Positions 42,793 through 51,392 of a DNA stretch of 64,000 nt are shown here, piece after piece. Position numbers and translations under genes: made by a program. The notes below the pieces were generated by a model, which was not told where the DNA came from, made no database searches, and saw only the letters and a program-made list of their open reading frames with translations. Every line of letters starts with the position of its first letter. Position 1 is the stretch's first letter. The stretch spans positions 1 through 64,000 of the forward strand of contig JBNKGC010000002.1 in assembly GCA_050289625.1 (NCBI GenBank), written 5' to 3'. Source of the DNA: NIC37A-2 sp050289625. Lineage in GTDB: Bacteria; Myxococcota_A; Polyangia; Polyangiales; Polyangiaceae.

Positions 42793-44130
42793 TCACCTCG
42801 CGCCGCCTTCCGCGGCTTCTCGAATCCGCTTCGCGTAGAGCCGACAAAGCGGACTCTCGGGGCGGGCCGCAAGGCGCTCGTTCAAGATGCGCCCCGCCGC
42901 CCCATTCCCCGCCCGAATCGCACTCTCGAGCAACGTCAGGTTCAGTACGTCCCGTTGGGCGTGGCTTCCGCCAAAGCGGTGAGCGGTCTTACGCCCCTCG
43001 AGGAGAAGCTCGAAGGCCTCCTGGTAGTCGCCCTTGCCAAACGCTCGGAACGCCCGTGAAAGTGGCAGTCCAACGTCTCGAATCAGGCGGGCGCTTCCCG
43101 TCTCGTCGCCCGCTGCCATCTCCAAATCGCCGACGACTCGTGCGGCTTCGCGCTCACGCCCCGTGGCCACGAACGCCATCATCGCGTGGACGTCGTTGAA
43201 CGGGTAGTAGGCCCGTTCCTCCCCGGCAGCATAGGTCTCCGCCAGCTCATCCCAACGACGCCCCACGTCGACACCGAGCAAATGGAGTCTCCACAGAAGC
43301 GACGCCGCGTCGACCATCTCCAGGGCAACGGCGGAAGGTTCCGGGCGGATGTTCCGATCGTAAACCTCGAGGACTCGCTTTGGTTCGCCGCGTTCGAGCA
43401 GATACAGCGCGTAGTGCCACCAGTTGTGAAAGGCGAAGAGGTTGTCGGGAGCCCAATCGCTGACGGTTTCGTCGAGCCAGCGCAGCCCGTCGTCCGTGCG
43501 GCCCTGCATCTCGCATACGTGAGTGACCGCGTGAATTGCCCACGGGTCCCGCGGCTCCAAAGACACGGCACGACGCCCAGCCTCCTCCGCTCGTCCATAA
43601 TGCCCGCACTCCTCGAGGCCGAAGGCTTGCATGCCGAGGAGGTACGAATAGCCGACCTCACCCTCCTTCCACTCGGGCAGCACCCACGCCACGCGATCCC
43701 GGAGCATCGTGGACTGGCCAAGGAAGAAGTCGCATTGATGAGCCAACTGCAGAGCCACGAGATCGCGCGGGCAGTCGTAGAGGATTTTCCCGTAGGCCTC
43801 GCTGGCGCCTTGGAAGTCCCGGGCGAGCCAAGCCCGAATGGCAGCGGCGTGCCCGCGCTCCCGCTCGTTGGCCCGAGCCTTCAATCGCCCGAGCTCCCGA
43901 AGCTCGTGTGCGAGCTCCGGCTCCGCCGCCTTCTCGGAAGAAATGAGATGCAGCCCCGCCCGAAAGCAGTGACCCATGACGAAGTCCGGATCCTCGGCGA
44001 GCGCTGCGTCGATCACGGCGAGAGGATCTTTGTAGAACCCGAGGAGGAGTCTCTCCGCCTGTTCGAGTCGGTCCACGCTATCTGATCGGTCGGTCGAAAC
44101 CGGCGCACCATACAGATCGGTCTTGCCCAT
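42793..44130 (-). CDS. TTC38-like tetratricopeptide repeat protein
   Basis: A 445-residue soluble alpha-helical protein similar in layout to TPR protein 38: an N-terminal EQAERLLLGFYKDPLAVIDA, repeated helix pairs (ALAEDPDFVMGHCFRAGLHL; RRAVSLEPRDPWAIHAVTHV), then the typical EMQGRTDDGLRWL and NNL-type FAFHNWWHYALYLLERGEPK. Such proteins occur in bacteria and animals; no enzymatic activity is known. I used the ATG at 44130 (MGKTDLYGAPVS). It probably stands alone; a spermidine-synthase-like gene lies upstream on the same strand with 204 bases between. Confidence 0.85.
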   Translation of the reverse strand: MGKTDLYGAPVSTDRSDSVDRLEQAERLLLGFYKDPLAVIDAALAEDPDFVMGHCFRAGLHLISSEKAAEPELAHELRELGRLKARANERERGHAAAIRAWLARDFQGASEAYGKILYDCPRDLVALQLAHQCDFFLGQSTMLRDRVAWVLPEWKEGEVGYSYLLGMQAFGLEECGHYGRAEEAGRRAVSLEPRDPWAIHAVTHVCEMQGRTDDGLRWLDETVSDWAPDNLFAFHNWWHYALYLLERGEPKRVLEVYDRNIRPEPSAVALEMVDAASLLWRLHLLGVDVGRRWDELAETYAAGEERAYYPFNDVHAMMAFVATGREREAARVVGDLEMAAGDETGSARLIRDVGLPLSRAFRAFGKGDYQEAFELLLEGRKTAHRFGGSHAQRDVLNLTLLESAIRAGNGAAGRILNERLAARPESPLCRLYAKRIREAAEGGAR

Positions 44131-44334
44131 GAAGTCGTCTCCGGAGTGGGGTGCTTGCGCGAAGGCGCTCAGCCTTCGGCGCCTCGAGTCGAGCGGCTCA
44201 CACCCGAATCGGGAACACAAGCCGGCCTCGATCCCCGCACGGAACGCGGCTTCCCAGGTCGTCCGTGCCGACGACGTCGGAGGCAGTTGCCTCGGGTGTG
44301 GCGGTTTCGCCCTCCGTCTCGCGCGTGACGAGCG

Positions 44335-45012
44335 CTACTTCTTGCGGGCCAAGTAGACGGAATGCTTTAGGGCACCCTTCGGTCCCTTTCGCACGTACTC
44401 CGTGCGGAAGCCGGCCCGCTCCATGCGGTCTTCGAAGGCCCGGTCCCGTCCTTCCCCCCACACCGCGTAGCTGCCACCCGGAGTCAGCGCGTCCACGGTC
44501 CGTCGCAAGATCTCACTGCCGTAGAGGGGATGCTTCCGCTCATTCTTCCCCTCGCCTGGCCCCACGTACAAATCGAACACGATGGCGTCGAATTTGTCCG
44601 CCCCCCGGCGCGATGCTTCTCGTATCCTGTCGGTCACATCGCCGACCACCACCTCGACCCGCGGATCCGCCAAGGCATCGTCGGTGAGACTGGCGAGTGG
44701 TCCGCGGCACCAATCGACGATTCGAGGGGTGATCTCGGCCACGACCACCGTCGCGGAGCGCGGCAGGCAGTCGAGCGCGGCGCGCAAGGTGAAGCCGAGC
44801 CCGAGCCCACCAATGAGCACCCGTGGTCGCTCCCGATCGACGATGGGATCGCAGCCGAGCTCCGCGACAGCGAGCTCCGAACGCGTGAGCATGCTGGTCA
44901 TCAGAACGCGACCCGCGATCGAGATCATGAAGTCGCGCTCGCCGCGCTTTCGCAGCTCGAGACGACCCTCTTCTGTATCGACGCTGTCCAAGAGCTGCCA
45001 AGGGCGCGGCAT
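44335..45012 (-). CDS. Spermidine-synthase-like methyltransferase-fold protein
   Basis: A 225-residue Rossmann-fold protein related to spermidine synthases. The nucleotide-binding strand is PRVLIGGLGLGFTLRAALDC, followed by ATVVVAEITPRIVDWCRG, VEVVVGDVTDRI and FDAIVFDLYVGPGEG. The proton-acceptor aspartate of the polyamine-binding pocket (family YDxIxxDxxD) reads FDAIVFDLYVGP, so the second aspartate is missing. It lacks the N-terminal beta-hairpin domain of true SpeE. A related methyl- or aminopropyl-transferase of unknown substrate is likely. The ATG at 45012 was chosen over 45078. Confidence 0.8.
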   Translation of the reverse strand: MPRPWQLLDSVDTEEGRLELRKRGERDFMISIAGRVLMTSMLTRSELAVAELGCDPIVDRERPRVLIGGLGLGFTLRAALDCLPRSATVVVAEITPRIVDWCRGPLASLTDDALADPRVEVVVGDVTDRIREASRRGADKFDAIVFDLYVGPGEGKNERKHPLYGSEILRRTVDALTPGGSYAVWGEGRDRAFEDRMERAGFRTEYVRKGPKGALKHSVYLARKK

Positions 45013-45146
45013 GGGGGACTCATCGGCTTTGTTCCACCGATTGTAAAGGCCTCGCGAAGGCCTTGCGGCAAGCGCCACACGGCTCCTGGTGGCAACTATC
45101 CGTCGCCGATGGGGCGTTTGCCAAGAGTCCCATCGGCGCAGGAAAG

Positions 45147-46217
45147 TCAGCGCAAGGGGTTCCTGCTGTCGTTGCGCCGGATCATCGGAGTCACGTCGAA
45201 GGGCAATTTCAATTCGCTCTCCGGCACGAATCCGAACTTCGCGTAGAAGGACGCCGCATCGGACGTGCCGAGTCGGATGTGCGTGGCGTGGCGAAGGGCC
45301 GGATGGTCGAGGAGGAGCCCCACCACGGCCCGCCCAATCCCACGTCCGCGCATCGAGGGTGCCACCACCACGTCCGCGACATACGCGTGCCGCGCCGTAT
45401 CACTGATGGCGCGAGCCGAAGCCACCAGTCGACCGCTCGAATCACGGGCTCCGACCCATCCAGCAGCCCCCTGGTGGGCGCGACCGAGAAGCTCCGGATC
45501 GGCCCCCTGGGTCCAGTATTGCCCGTCGAGCAGCTGGAGAACTTCCCGGAGCTCCTCCTGTCCGAACCTCACCACGAGACGGGTCCCCTCGGGTCCACGA
45601 AGCAGCGGAGGAACCTCGGCGCGCGCGTTTTCCTGGAGAATGAGCTCAATCGCCTCGAGATCGCCCGGAGCTCCCCGGCGCCACAGCCCCTCGAGGACCT
45701 GTCGAATCTCGTCCGGAGTTCGGTTCTGACCCAGCTTGGATTTGCCGCTGAGTCGCTCGAGTGACATGCCGACGACGAGAATGCCGCGAACTGCGGCCCG
45801 GTAGAGGGGGTGCTGAGCCGTGATGGGAGTGTGACCTCCCTCGCGTTGGAACTTCCGCATCAGCTCCTGGAGGACAAGCGCCTTGCGCCCGGGATCGTCG
45901 AGGCGCTCGAGAGTGCCGTGCACCTGGACGCTCTGGTAGAACGTCGTTGCAGGGCAGGCTTTTTCGGGGTGCACGAAGTAGCTGGGAATCGTGGCCACCA
46001 CATGCTCCGCCTGGAGCACGGCGGCTCTCCCCACGCACAGCGTCTTTTCCCCGGCAGGCGACCCGTGAAAGTACACGCCTTCGTCCAGAACCACGGGATT
46101 GACGGTTCGAAGCACGGGAGCACCATCCGGCGTCGTGCTGGCGAAATGAAGAACAGGCGCCTCGCGCAGAAGCTTCAAGGCGCTTTCCCGGCTCGAAGCG
46201 AACTCGGAACGTCTCAT
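45147..46217 (-). CDS. Fusion of PNPOx-like flavin domain and GNAT acetyltransferase
   Basis: A 356-residue two-domain protein. Residues 1-200 form a pyridoxamine-phosphate-oxidase-like split barrel (LREAPVLHFASTTPDGAPVL, EGVYFHGSPAGEKTLCVGRA), a fold that binds FMN and often PLP-like or nitro compounds. Residues 220-356 are a GNAT domain with YVADVVVAPSMRGRGIGRAV (the acetyl-CoA pyrophosphate loop RGRGIG) and ASFYAKFGFVPE. It begins 21 bases from the operator shared with the divergent MocR gene, so it is a likely target of that regulator. The combination with PLP-type regulation suggests handling of a B6-related or amine-containing compound (inference). Confidence 0.88.
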   Translation of the reverse strand: MRRSEFASSRESALKLLREAPVLHFASTTPDGAPVLRTVNPVVLDEGVYFHGSPAGEKTLCVGRAAVLQAEHVVATIPSYFVHPEKACPATTFYQSVQVHGTLERLDDPGRKALVLQELMRKFQREGGHTPITAQHPLYRAAVRGILVVGMSLERLSGKSKLGQNRTPDEIRQVLEGLWRRGAPGDLEAIELILQENARAEVPPLLRGPEGTRLVVRFGQEELREVLQLLDGQYWTQGADPELLGRAHQGAAGWVGARDSSGRLVASARAISDTARHAYVADVVVAPSMRGRGIGRAVVGLLLDHPALRHATHIRLGTSDAASFYAKFGFVPESELKLPFDVTPMIRRNDSRNPLR

Positions 46218-46237
46218 GGCGTCAGGTTGCGCGGCAT

Positions 46238-46259
46238 CTGGACCAGTCAAAAGGTCCAG
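46238..46259. promoter_or_regulatory. TauR/MocR-type operator
   Basis: On the minus strand the bases read ACTGGACC-TTTTG-ACTGGTCC, two direct half-sites 13 bases apart; the plus strand also has CTGGACC and GGTCCAG as a dyad. This is the known style of TauR/MocR operators. It lies between the PNPOx-GNAT gene (start 46217) and the MocR gene (start 46318), near the promoter of both. Confidence 0.7.
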
Positions 46260-46317
46260 TTTTAGAATACCAACCCCTCCAGATGCGCCACCCCAGGGCG
46301 CGCTTCGACGACGCAAC

Positions 46318-47832
46318 GTGACCCGCCGCAAGCTTTCCGTCTCCCTCGATCCGGACGCCGACGTCCCTCTCTACGTCCAGATCGCGCAAGCCATCTCTCA
46401 GGACATCCAGCGCGGCCGTCTTTCGGGCGGCAGCTCGCTTCCCGGAAGCCGAAGTCTGGCGCTCAGCCTCGGTGTGAACCGCAACACCGTACTCGCCGCC
46501 TTGGCCGAGCTCGAGCAAGAAGGATGGATAGAAACGAGGCCGCGGAGCGGCTCCTTCGTCTCGAGCACGTTCGGAAATAGCAAGGCACAACGGAAAGCCC
46601 GCTCGTCGCTGCGCACCACCGCCTCACCCCAGAAACCACGCACTCGGCTCGAGCTCCCCGGCGACGTTCCGCCCGATCACCTGGGTACCGTGCCTGCTGG
46701 GGTTCTCCCCCTCGTTGGTGGGCTGCCCGACATGCGCCTGATTCGACGCCAGGATCTAACGCGCGCGTTTCGGCGCGCGGTTCTCCAAAGCACCGAATCG
46801 CTCGCCTACGGAAGCGCCTGGGGTCACCCTCGTCTTCGTCGTGCCCTCGTGGACTTCCTCGGCGACACCCGAGGGATCGCCACGACGCCCGAGAGCATCT
46901 GCGTGACACGAGGAAGCCAAATGGCGATCTACCTAGCTGGCCGCACCCTGCTCACACCGGGGGATCGCGTGGCCGTCGAGGCATACGGATACCGCCCAGC
47001 CTGGGAGGCGCTGCGCATGGCGGGAGCCGAATTGGTGCCACTTCCCGTGGATGGTTCCGGTTTGCGCGTGGATGCCCTGCGCGCGGCATGTGAGCAGAAA
47101 CCGATCCGAGCCCTGTATCTGACCCCACACCATCAGTACCCAACCACCGTCACATTGACCGCACCCCGCCGCGTCGAGCTATTGGCCCTGGCGCACGACC
47201 GACAATTCGCGATCCTGGAGGACGACTACGATCACGAGCAGCACTATGCCGGACGACCCGTATTGCCTCTGGCGAGTCGCGATAGCGACGTGGTGATCTA
47301 CATCGGCACCCTCTCGAAGGTGCTCGCTCCTGGACTTCGCGCGGGCTACCTGGTCGGCCCGCGCGACGTGGTCGAGCGAGCCGGACGGATTCGCACGTAC
47401 ATCGATCGCCAGGGGGATCTTCCGCTCGAGGAAGCGATCGCCCAGCTCATCGAGGAGGGAGAGCTGGCACGGCATACCCGCCGCGTCGGTCGCCATTGTC
47501 ACGAGCGCCGCGACGCGCTCGTCGAGGCACTCCGCGCTGAACTCGGAAGCGAGCTCACGTTCCGAATCCCGCCGGGGGGTATGGCCCTTTGGGCTCGCGC
47601 TCGGTTGACGACGGATGCCTGGGCCAAAAGGGCACTCGAACAGGGCGTCTTCGTGCAACCCGGCCGGCGATATCGTTTCGACGGTCAGGCCAGCGCGCAT
47701 CTGCGGTTGGGCTTCGGTGCACTGACGCCCGCCGAGATTCGCGAGGCGGTTCGCCGGCTGGCGCGCGCTCACCGCCCCGCTACGACGATCATCGCTTGCG
47801 ATGATCGAAGAAAACATGAGCGTAAGTGTTGA
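46318..47832 (+). CDS. MocR/GntR-type regulator with aminotransferase domain
   Basis: A 504-residue regulator: an N-terminal GntR winged helix (PLYVQIAQAISQDIQRGRLS, SRSLALSLGVNRNTVLAALA) and a C-terminal class I aminotransferase domain. The PLP lysine is in IGTLSKVLAPGLRAGYLVGP. The phosphate and ring contacts appear as EAYGYRPAWEAL, TPHHQYPTT and EDDYDHE. Such proteins sense PLP or its amine adducts. The GTG at 46318 matches family starts; an upstream ATG at 46216 would run through the operator. The last ten or so codons lie in a repeated palindrome (47786-47829), so the natural C-terminus may have been changed by its insertion. Confidence 0.93.
   Translation: MTRRKLSVSLDPDADVPLYVQIAQAISQDIQRGRLSGGSSLPGSRSLALSLGVNRNTVLAALAELEQEGWIETRPRSGSFVSSTFGNSKAQRKARSSLRTTASPQKPRTRLELPGDVPPDHLGTVPAGVLPLVGGLPDMRLIRRQDLTRAFRRAVLQSTESLAYGSAWGHPRLRRALVDFLGDTRGIATTPESICVTRGSQMAIYLAGRTLLTPGDRVAVEAYGYRPAWEALRMAGAELVPLPVDGSGLRVDALRAACEQKPIRALYLTPHHQYPTTVTLTAPRRVELLALAHDRQFAILEDDYDHEQHYAGRPVLPLASRDSDVVIYIGTLSKVLAPGLRAGYLVGPRDVVERAGRIRTYIDRQGDLPLEEAIAQLIEEGELARHTRRVGRHCHERRDALVEALRAELGSELTFRIPPGGMALWARARLTTDAWAKRALEQGVFVQPGRRYRFDGQASAHLRLGFGALTPAEIREAVRRLARAHRPATTIIACDDRRKHERKC
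47786..47829. repeat. Palindrome-plus-tail repeat, copy 2
   Basis: CGATCATCGC-TT-GCGATGATCG is a perfect 10-bp dyad, followed by AAGAAAACATGAGCG. It matches 21294-21341. It overlaps the last codons of the MocR gene and stops four bases before the end of the convergent lipoprotein gene. Confidence 0.55.
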
Positions 47833-47835
47833 CCG

Positions 47836-48417
47836 TCAAGGGGCGTGGTTCAACCGACCGGGCGTCGGCTCCCCCACCACGAAGTCGCCCGAGCCGTCCA
47901 CGTTCCGCGCGAGACTCTGCCCGCTGAAGGTTTCCGACCAGCGGATTTCGTCGAGGACGTTGCGACTCGGATCTTCCAGCCGCACCAAGTCCTCGTCTTC
48001 GTGGAGGCTGAAGAAGTTGTCGGGGGTCATCTTCTCCCGATAAAAAGCAATGGGCCGCCCCGACGGAAGCTTGGTGCCCTCGGGCACGATGTAGCGTGCT
48101 TTGTCGTCGACCACGCGATAACCGGACAGATCGATCTCCCGGTCGGTGCCGTTGTAGAGCTCCACCCAGTCTTCCTGGTGCTTGGTGTACACCTCGTTGA
48201 TCACCAGCGCTCCGCTGAGCGGCCCTCGCGGACCATCTAGAACCTCCGGCACGCGCCTGCCCGACGGCTCCTCCTTGGTCGCGGGATCTTCGGGCCCCGC
48301 ATGCGAGGTGGGATCAGCGCAGTCGCCAGCACCTCCGTCGCCGTCATCGGAGCTACACCCCCAGGAGACCAAGAGCGCACACGCGCTAACCAAGATCCTT
48401 CGCCACAGCTGGACCAT
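47836..48417 (-). CDS. Lipoprotein with lamin-tail domain
   Basis: A 193-residue lipoprotein: signal ending SWGC (residue 21), an Asp/Gly/Pro-rich linker, and a lamin-tail domain (LVINEVYTKHQEDWVELYNG, DREIDLSGYRVVDDKARYIV, GQSLARNVDGSGDFVV, TPGRLN). LTD domains are immunoglobulin-like folds on exported bacterial proteins and often sit next to nucleases or hydrolases; here it is alone. GGAGAGGAG precedes the ATG. Its last codon is three bases from the end of the convergent MocR gene, with a repeat between. Ligand unknown. Confidence 0.85.
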   Translation of the reverse strand: MVQLWRRILVSACALLVSWGCSSDDGDGGAGDCADPTSHAGPEDPATKEEPSGRRVPEVLDGPRGPLSGALVINEVYTKHQEDWVELYNGTDREIDLSGYRVVDDKARYIVPEGTKLPSGRPIAFYREKMTPDNFFSLHEDEDLVRLEDPSRNVLDEIRWSETFSGQSLARNVDGSGDFVVGEPTPGRLNHAP

Positions 48418-48661
48418 CGCTCCTCTCCCTTTGCGTCGTTGCCCGATTCATCAACGGACGTTCACTGGGCCGGCGCCCTCCGATCACCGCAAGCGGTCGG
48501 CGCTATGGAACGGCGCACGCTGCGTCGCCCCGACGGGACTCTCACGAGGAGACAGGGCTGACGAAACACAGCCGTCGGAGGCCGTGCGCCGAGTTTCGTC
48601 AGCAGGGTGACGTGGTGCCAAAGGGGCGGGCATGCCGGCAGGATGACCGGATCGCCCAGTT

Positions 48662-50110
48662 CTATCGATCGTGCGGCTTTCCCTTGGTCCGCTTCTTCTT
48701 GCTGCCCTTCTTCCGGCGGCGGAGTGGTCGCTTATCTGGCGGCGGCGGCGTGACAAGCTCCTCCGCGGGGCGCGTCTGCCCACCATCGTTCGCGGCAATC
48801 GACTCGCTCAAGGACTGGGAAGGTGACCCTGATCCAGAAGGGGGAGCCACCCCTCCAGCATCAGATTGCCCTTCGCGCTCCAGCGGAGAGGCATCGCTCG
48901 GCTGGGAAGCCGCAGCTGCTTCGCCACCCGTTCCATCGCCCTCTTCGGTCTCCGACGTCACGGATTCAGCACTCGAAATGTTCGCACGCTCTGCGGCGAT
49001 CGCGCTGCGCGGCTTGTCGTCGTCCCGGAGCGTCGCGGCCAGGCCCCAGGCGAGCAGCGCCCCGACCAGAGTGGCCAGAGCACCCACGCCGATGACGAGC
49101 CGTCGGCGGCGCCGCCACGCGGGAGCACCGACTTCGACGGAGGGAGCCACCGCGGGAGTCGAAGCGACGGGGCCGGCAGCTGAATTTGCCGCTACCCCTG
49201 CAGGCAGGGCGTTCGTTTGGCGTGTCGGAGCATCACACGACGCTGCCCGAGCACCCACGAACGGGGGGCTCTCTCCTCGCGCGAGAGCCTCGACGTCGCG
49301 CAGCATGTCGGTCGCGCTCGGGTAACGGGCTTCTCGAGTAAAGGCCAACGCCTGATCGACGACCGCACCGAGTCCCTCGGACACGTCGGGCGCCAGGGAG
49401 CGCAATCTCGGCGCCGGCTGGGTGGCGATGGCCACCACCAGGGCCGCCTGAGAATCCGCCTCGTGAATGCGTCGACCCGTGAGCATACGGAACGCCGTCG
49501 CACCCAATGCGAACAGATCGACCCGCCCATCGATCTCCTCACGACGCCCCATCGCCTGTTCCGGGGCCATGTACGGCAAGGTTCCCAGCGCCACACCGGT
49601 CTGGGTCCGCACGTCGTCACCCGCGCCTTCGAGCACCCGAGCCACGCCAAAATCGAGCACCTTCACGGCGCCGTCGTCGGTACGAAACAGGTTGTCCGGT
49701 TTCAGATCCCGATGGATGACGTCGTGCGCGTGCGCGACCTCGAGAACGCCCAACGTTTGTGAGAGGAGATCGAGAACTTCAGTCTCGGGGAGAGTTCCGT
49801 GGCGCGCCAACCGCTCGGAGAACGACTCGCCCACGAGCCGCTCCATCACCAAAAAAGGAGTTCCGTCGTCTGCTTTACCGTGGTCGAGAATGCGGACCAC
49901 ACCGGGGTGGTCGATGCGATTCGCAACGTAGGCCTCTCGCAAGAAACGCTGACGCACGGTGCCACGTGCGTTCATGTCGGGGTGTAGGATCTTGAGGGCG
50001 GCGCGCGTCCCCTGCTCGTCTCGGGCGCCGTAGACCGCCGCCATTCCGCCGACCCCCAGCACTTCCTCGAGGGTCCAGCGACCTCCGAGCTTGCGGTGGA
50101 GGCGCTCCAT
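48662..50110 (-). CDS. Membrane-anchored serine/threonine kinase
   Basis: A 482-residue kinase. The glycine loop is LEEVLGVGGMAAVYGARDEQ, ATP lysine Lys40, HRDLKPDN at 133-140, DFG at 153-155, and activation segment end GTLPYMAPEQAMG. All catalytic residues are present. A single transmembrane helix follows at about 315-337 (VIGVGALATLVGALLAWGLA) after a basic stretch, and then an extracytoplasmic Ser/Thr/Pro/Asp-rich tail ending in Lys/Arg-rich RRRKKGSKKKRTKGK. The start is unclear: ATG at 50110 and GTG at 50134 are both possible. An undetermined base (N, 50156) lies upstream, so the 5' end should be checked. Confidence 0.92.
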   Translation of the reverse strand: MERLHRKLGGRWTLEEVLGVGGMAAVYGARDEQGTRAALKILHPDMNARGTVRQRFLREAYVANRIDHPGVVRILDHGKADDGTPFLVMERLVGESFSERLARHGTLPETEVLDLLSQTLGVLEVAHAHDVIHRDLKPDNLFRTDDGAVKVLDFGVARVLEGAGDDVRTQTGVALGTLPYMAPEQAMGRREEIDGRVDLFALGATAFRMLTGRRIHEADSQAALVVAIATQPAPRLRSLAPDVSEGLGAVVDQALAFTREARYPSATDMLRDVEALARGESPPFVGARAASCDAPTRQTNALPAGVAANSAAGPVASTPAVAPSVEVGAPAWRRRRRLVIGVGALATLVGALLAWGLAATLRDDDKPRSAIAAERANISSAESVTSETEEGDGTGGEAAAASQPSDASPLEREGQSDAGGVAPPSGSGSPSQSLSESIAANDGGQTRPAEELVTPPPPDKRPLRRRKKGSKKKRTKGKPHDR

Positions 50111-50238
50111 CACATGCGGTTCGTAGTCCTTCACGACAGCGACTGGCTTCGGACTNGACGAGAAGCGCCCGGAGCATCGAAAACGATACACCGGGCGCTC
50201 GTGGGATGTACACCGGTCGCCAGAGCGCCAGTCTGCTC

Positions 50239-50262
50239 GCTGCGTTGCTGCGTTGCTGCGTT
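50239..50262. repeat. 8-bp tandem repeat (GCTGCGTT x3)
   Basis: Three tandem copies of GCTGCGTT, followed by GCTCGCTGCTC, between the kinase and DoxX-like genes. Such short repeats may vary in number by slippage. Confidence 0.6.
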
Positions 50263-50279
50263 GCTCGCTGCTCTGCCCT

Positions 50280-50741
50280 TCAGGCTTCCGCGGGTTCTCG
50301 CAAACCCGGCCCCCTGCGACCTCTCCTCACGTCAGCGCCTTGACGCCTGAACGCGATTTCCGCCCGACTCGCGAGGACGCCGGTGAACGAATTCCGATAG
50401 GCGAACGCCAAAAATACGTTCAACCCGACGACGACGAGTCCCAGCACGATCCCAGACGGCGCAAGGAACAGGTGATACGCCAGGATGTTCACCGTCACCG
50501 GCGCGATGATGGTCAACGCCAGAGGCACGAAGCGATCAATCAACAGCAGAAACCCACAACATGCCTGGATCAGAGCGAGAAACGGAAAGAAGTAGCTCGA
50601 CCCGATGAGCCCGCTCATGAACTCGATCGCCGGGCCTTCCGGCGGGGCCGGCATCGGGAAAAACTGAAACAGCCCGTTGAGACCAGCGATCAGGAAGATC
50701 GCTCCGAAGACCACTCTGCACAGGATGACGACCGCCCTCAT
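50280..50741 (-). CDS. DoxX-like membrane protein
   Basis: A 153-residue protein of the DoxX/SURF4-like family with four membrane helices: VVILCRVVFGAIFLIAGLNG, GLIGSSYFFPFLALIQACCG, PLALTIIAPVTVNILAYHLF, GIVLGLVVVGLNVFLAFAYR. The typical FLxAGLxK-like first helix and EFxxGLIGSSYFFP segment are present. The ATG at 50741 follows GGAGGGAAC. Its physiological role is unclear; some members act with thioredoxin-like redox proteins. It has no close neighbour on the same strand. Confidence 0.85.
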   Translation of the reverse strand: MRAVVILCRVVFGAIFLIAGLNGLFQFFPMPAPPEGPAIEFMSGLIGSSYFFPFLALIQACCGFLLLIDRFVPLALTIIAPVTVNILAYHLFLAPSGIVLGLVVVGLNVFLAFAYRNSFTGVLASRAEIAFRRQGADVRRGRRGPGLREPAEA

Positions 50742-50859
50742 GTTCCCTCCTCCGACGTAAGCCTGACGCGCCCACGGAGCGGTGGCCAATGCGCTGACAG
50801 GAGGGCCCCTCAAATCGAATCGCCCGGAGAAACCGACGAGGGACGACCCCGCGCGAACC

Positions 50860-51219
50860 TCAGAAGACGGTGCGACTCACCCAATCGGCAGCGCTACCCA
50901 CGACTGCCATGATCACGGCAGCGATGAGGGCCGTCGAAAACCCCCGGATCGTCAGGCGGGTGCTGAGCGCATCCACTACCTTCAAGACGATAGCGGTGAC
51001 GATCAGCCGGGTGACGAATGCGAAGATGAAACCGAGCCCGAGAGAGGCCACCCCGATCACGACGAAGAGCAGCCACCCCACACAGAAGTTGATCACCCCG
51101 AAGACGGCAGCGATGAGCATGTAGCTCCCAAACCCTCCGCGCAGCTCGAAGTCGACGAGGAGGCGCTCCGCGACCCACAGGGCACCCGCCAGGGTCAGCC
51201 AGGAAATGATGAGTCCCAT
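50860..51219 (-). CDS. Phage-holin-family (DUF4870-like) membrane protein
   Basis: A 119-residue protein with three to four hydrophobic helices (LIISWLTLAGALWVAERLLV, YMLIAAVFGVINFCVGWLLF, LGLGFIFAFVTRLIVTAIVL, ALIAAVIMAVVGSAADWV). The spacing resembles the PF04020-type phage holin family of small membrane proteins, common outside phages. The ATG at 51219 was used; upstream codons lie in the repeat region. No lysin or phage gene is nearby, so a viral origin is not implied. Confidence 0.75.
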   Translation of the reverse strand: MGLIISWLTLAGALWVAERLLVDFELRGGFGSYMLIAAVFGVINFCVGWLLFVVIGVASLGLGFIFAFVTRLIVTAIVLKVVDALSTRLTIRGFSTALIAAVIMAVVGSAADWVSRTVF

Positions 51220-51262
51220 GGGGTCAAGCTTGCGGCACTCCGACTCGTACGCCAACGCTGCC

Positions 51263-51316
51263 GCGCTAACGCCGGCTTGCGCGCCAACGCCGACTTGCGC
51301 GCCAACGCTGCGCCGT
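51263..51316. repeat. 18-bp tandem repeats
   Basis: Two near-identical 18-bp units (GCGCTAACGCCGGCTTGC, GCGCCAACGCCGACTTGC) and a third partial unit (GCGCCAACGCTGCGCCG), upstream of the small membrane protein gene. Confidence 0.6.
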
Positions 51317-51392
51317 TCGCTCTTCGGCCCACGACACCCGCAACGCGCAGCGGGCCCGTGCACAGCGCTCTATCGAAACTCCGTGAGCTCTT

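Noticed and set aside
50860..51219. Phage holin as a sign of a prophage
   Set aside because: The family is common in non-phage contexts and no lysin, capsid or integrase gene lies nearby.
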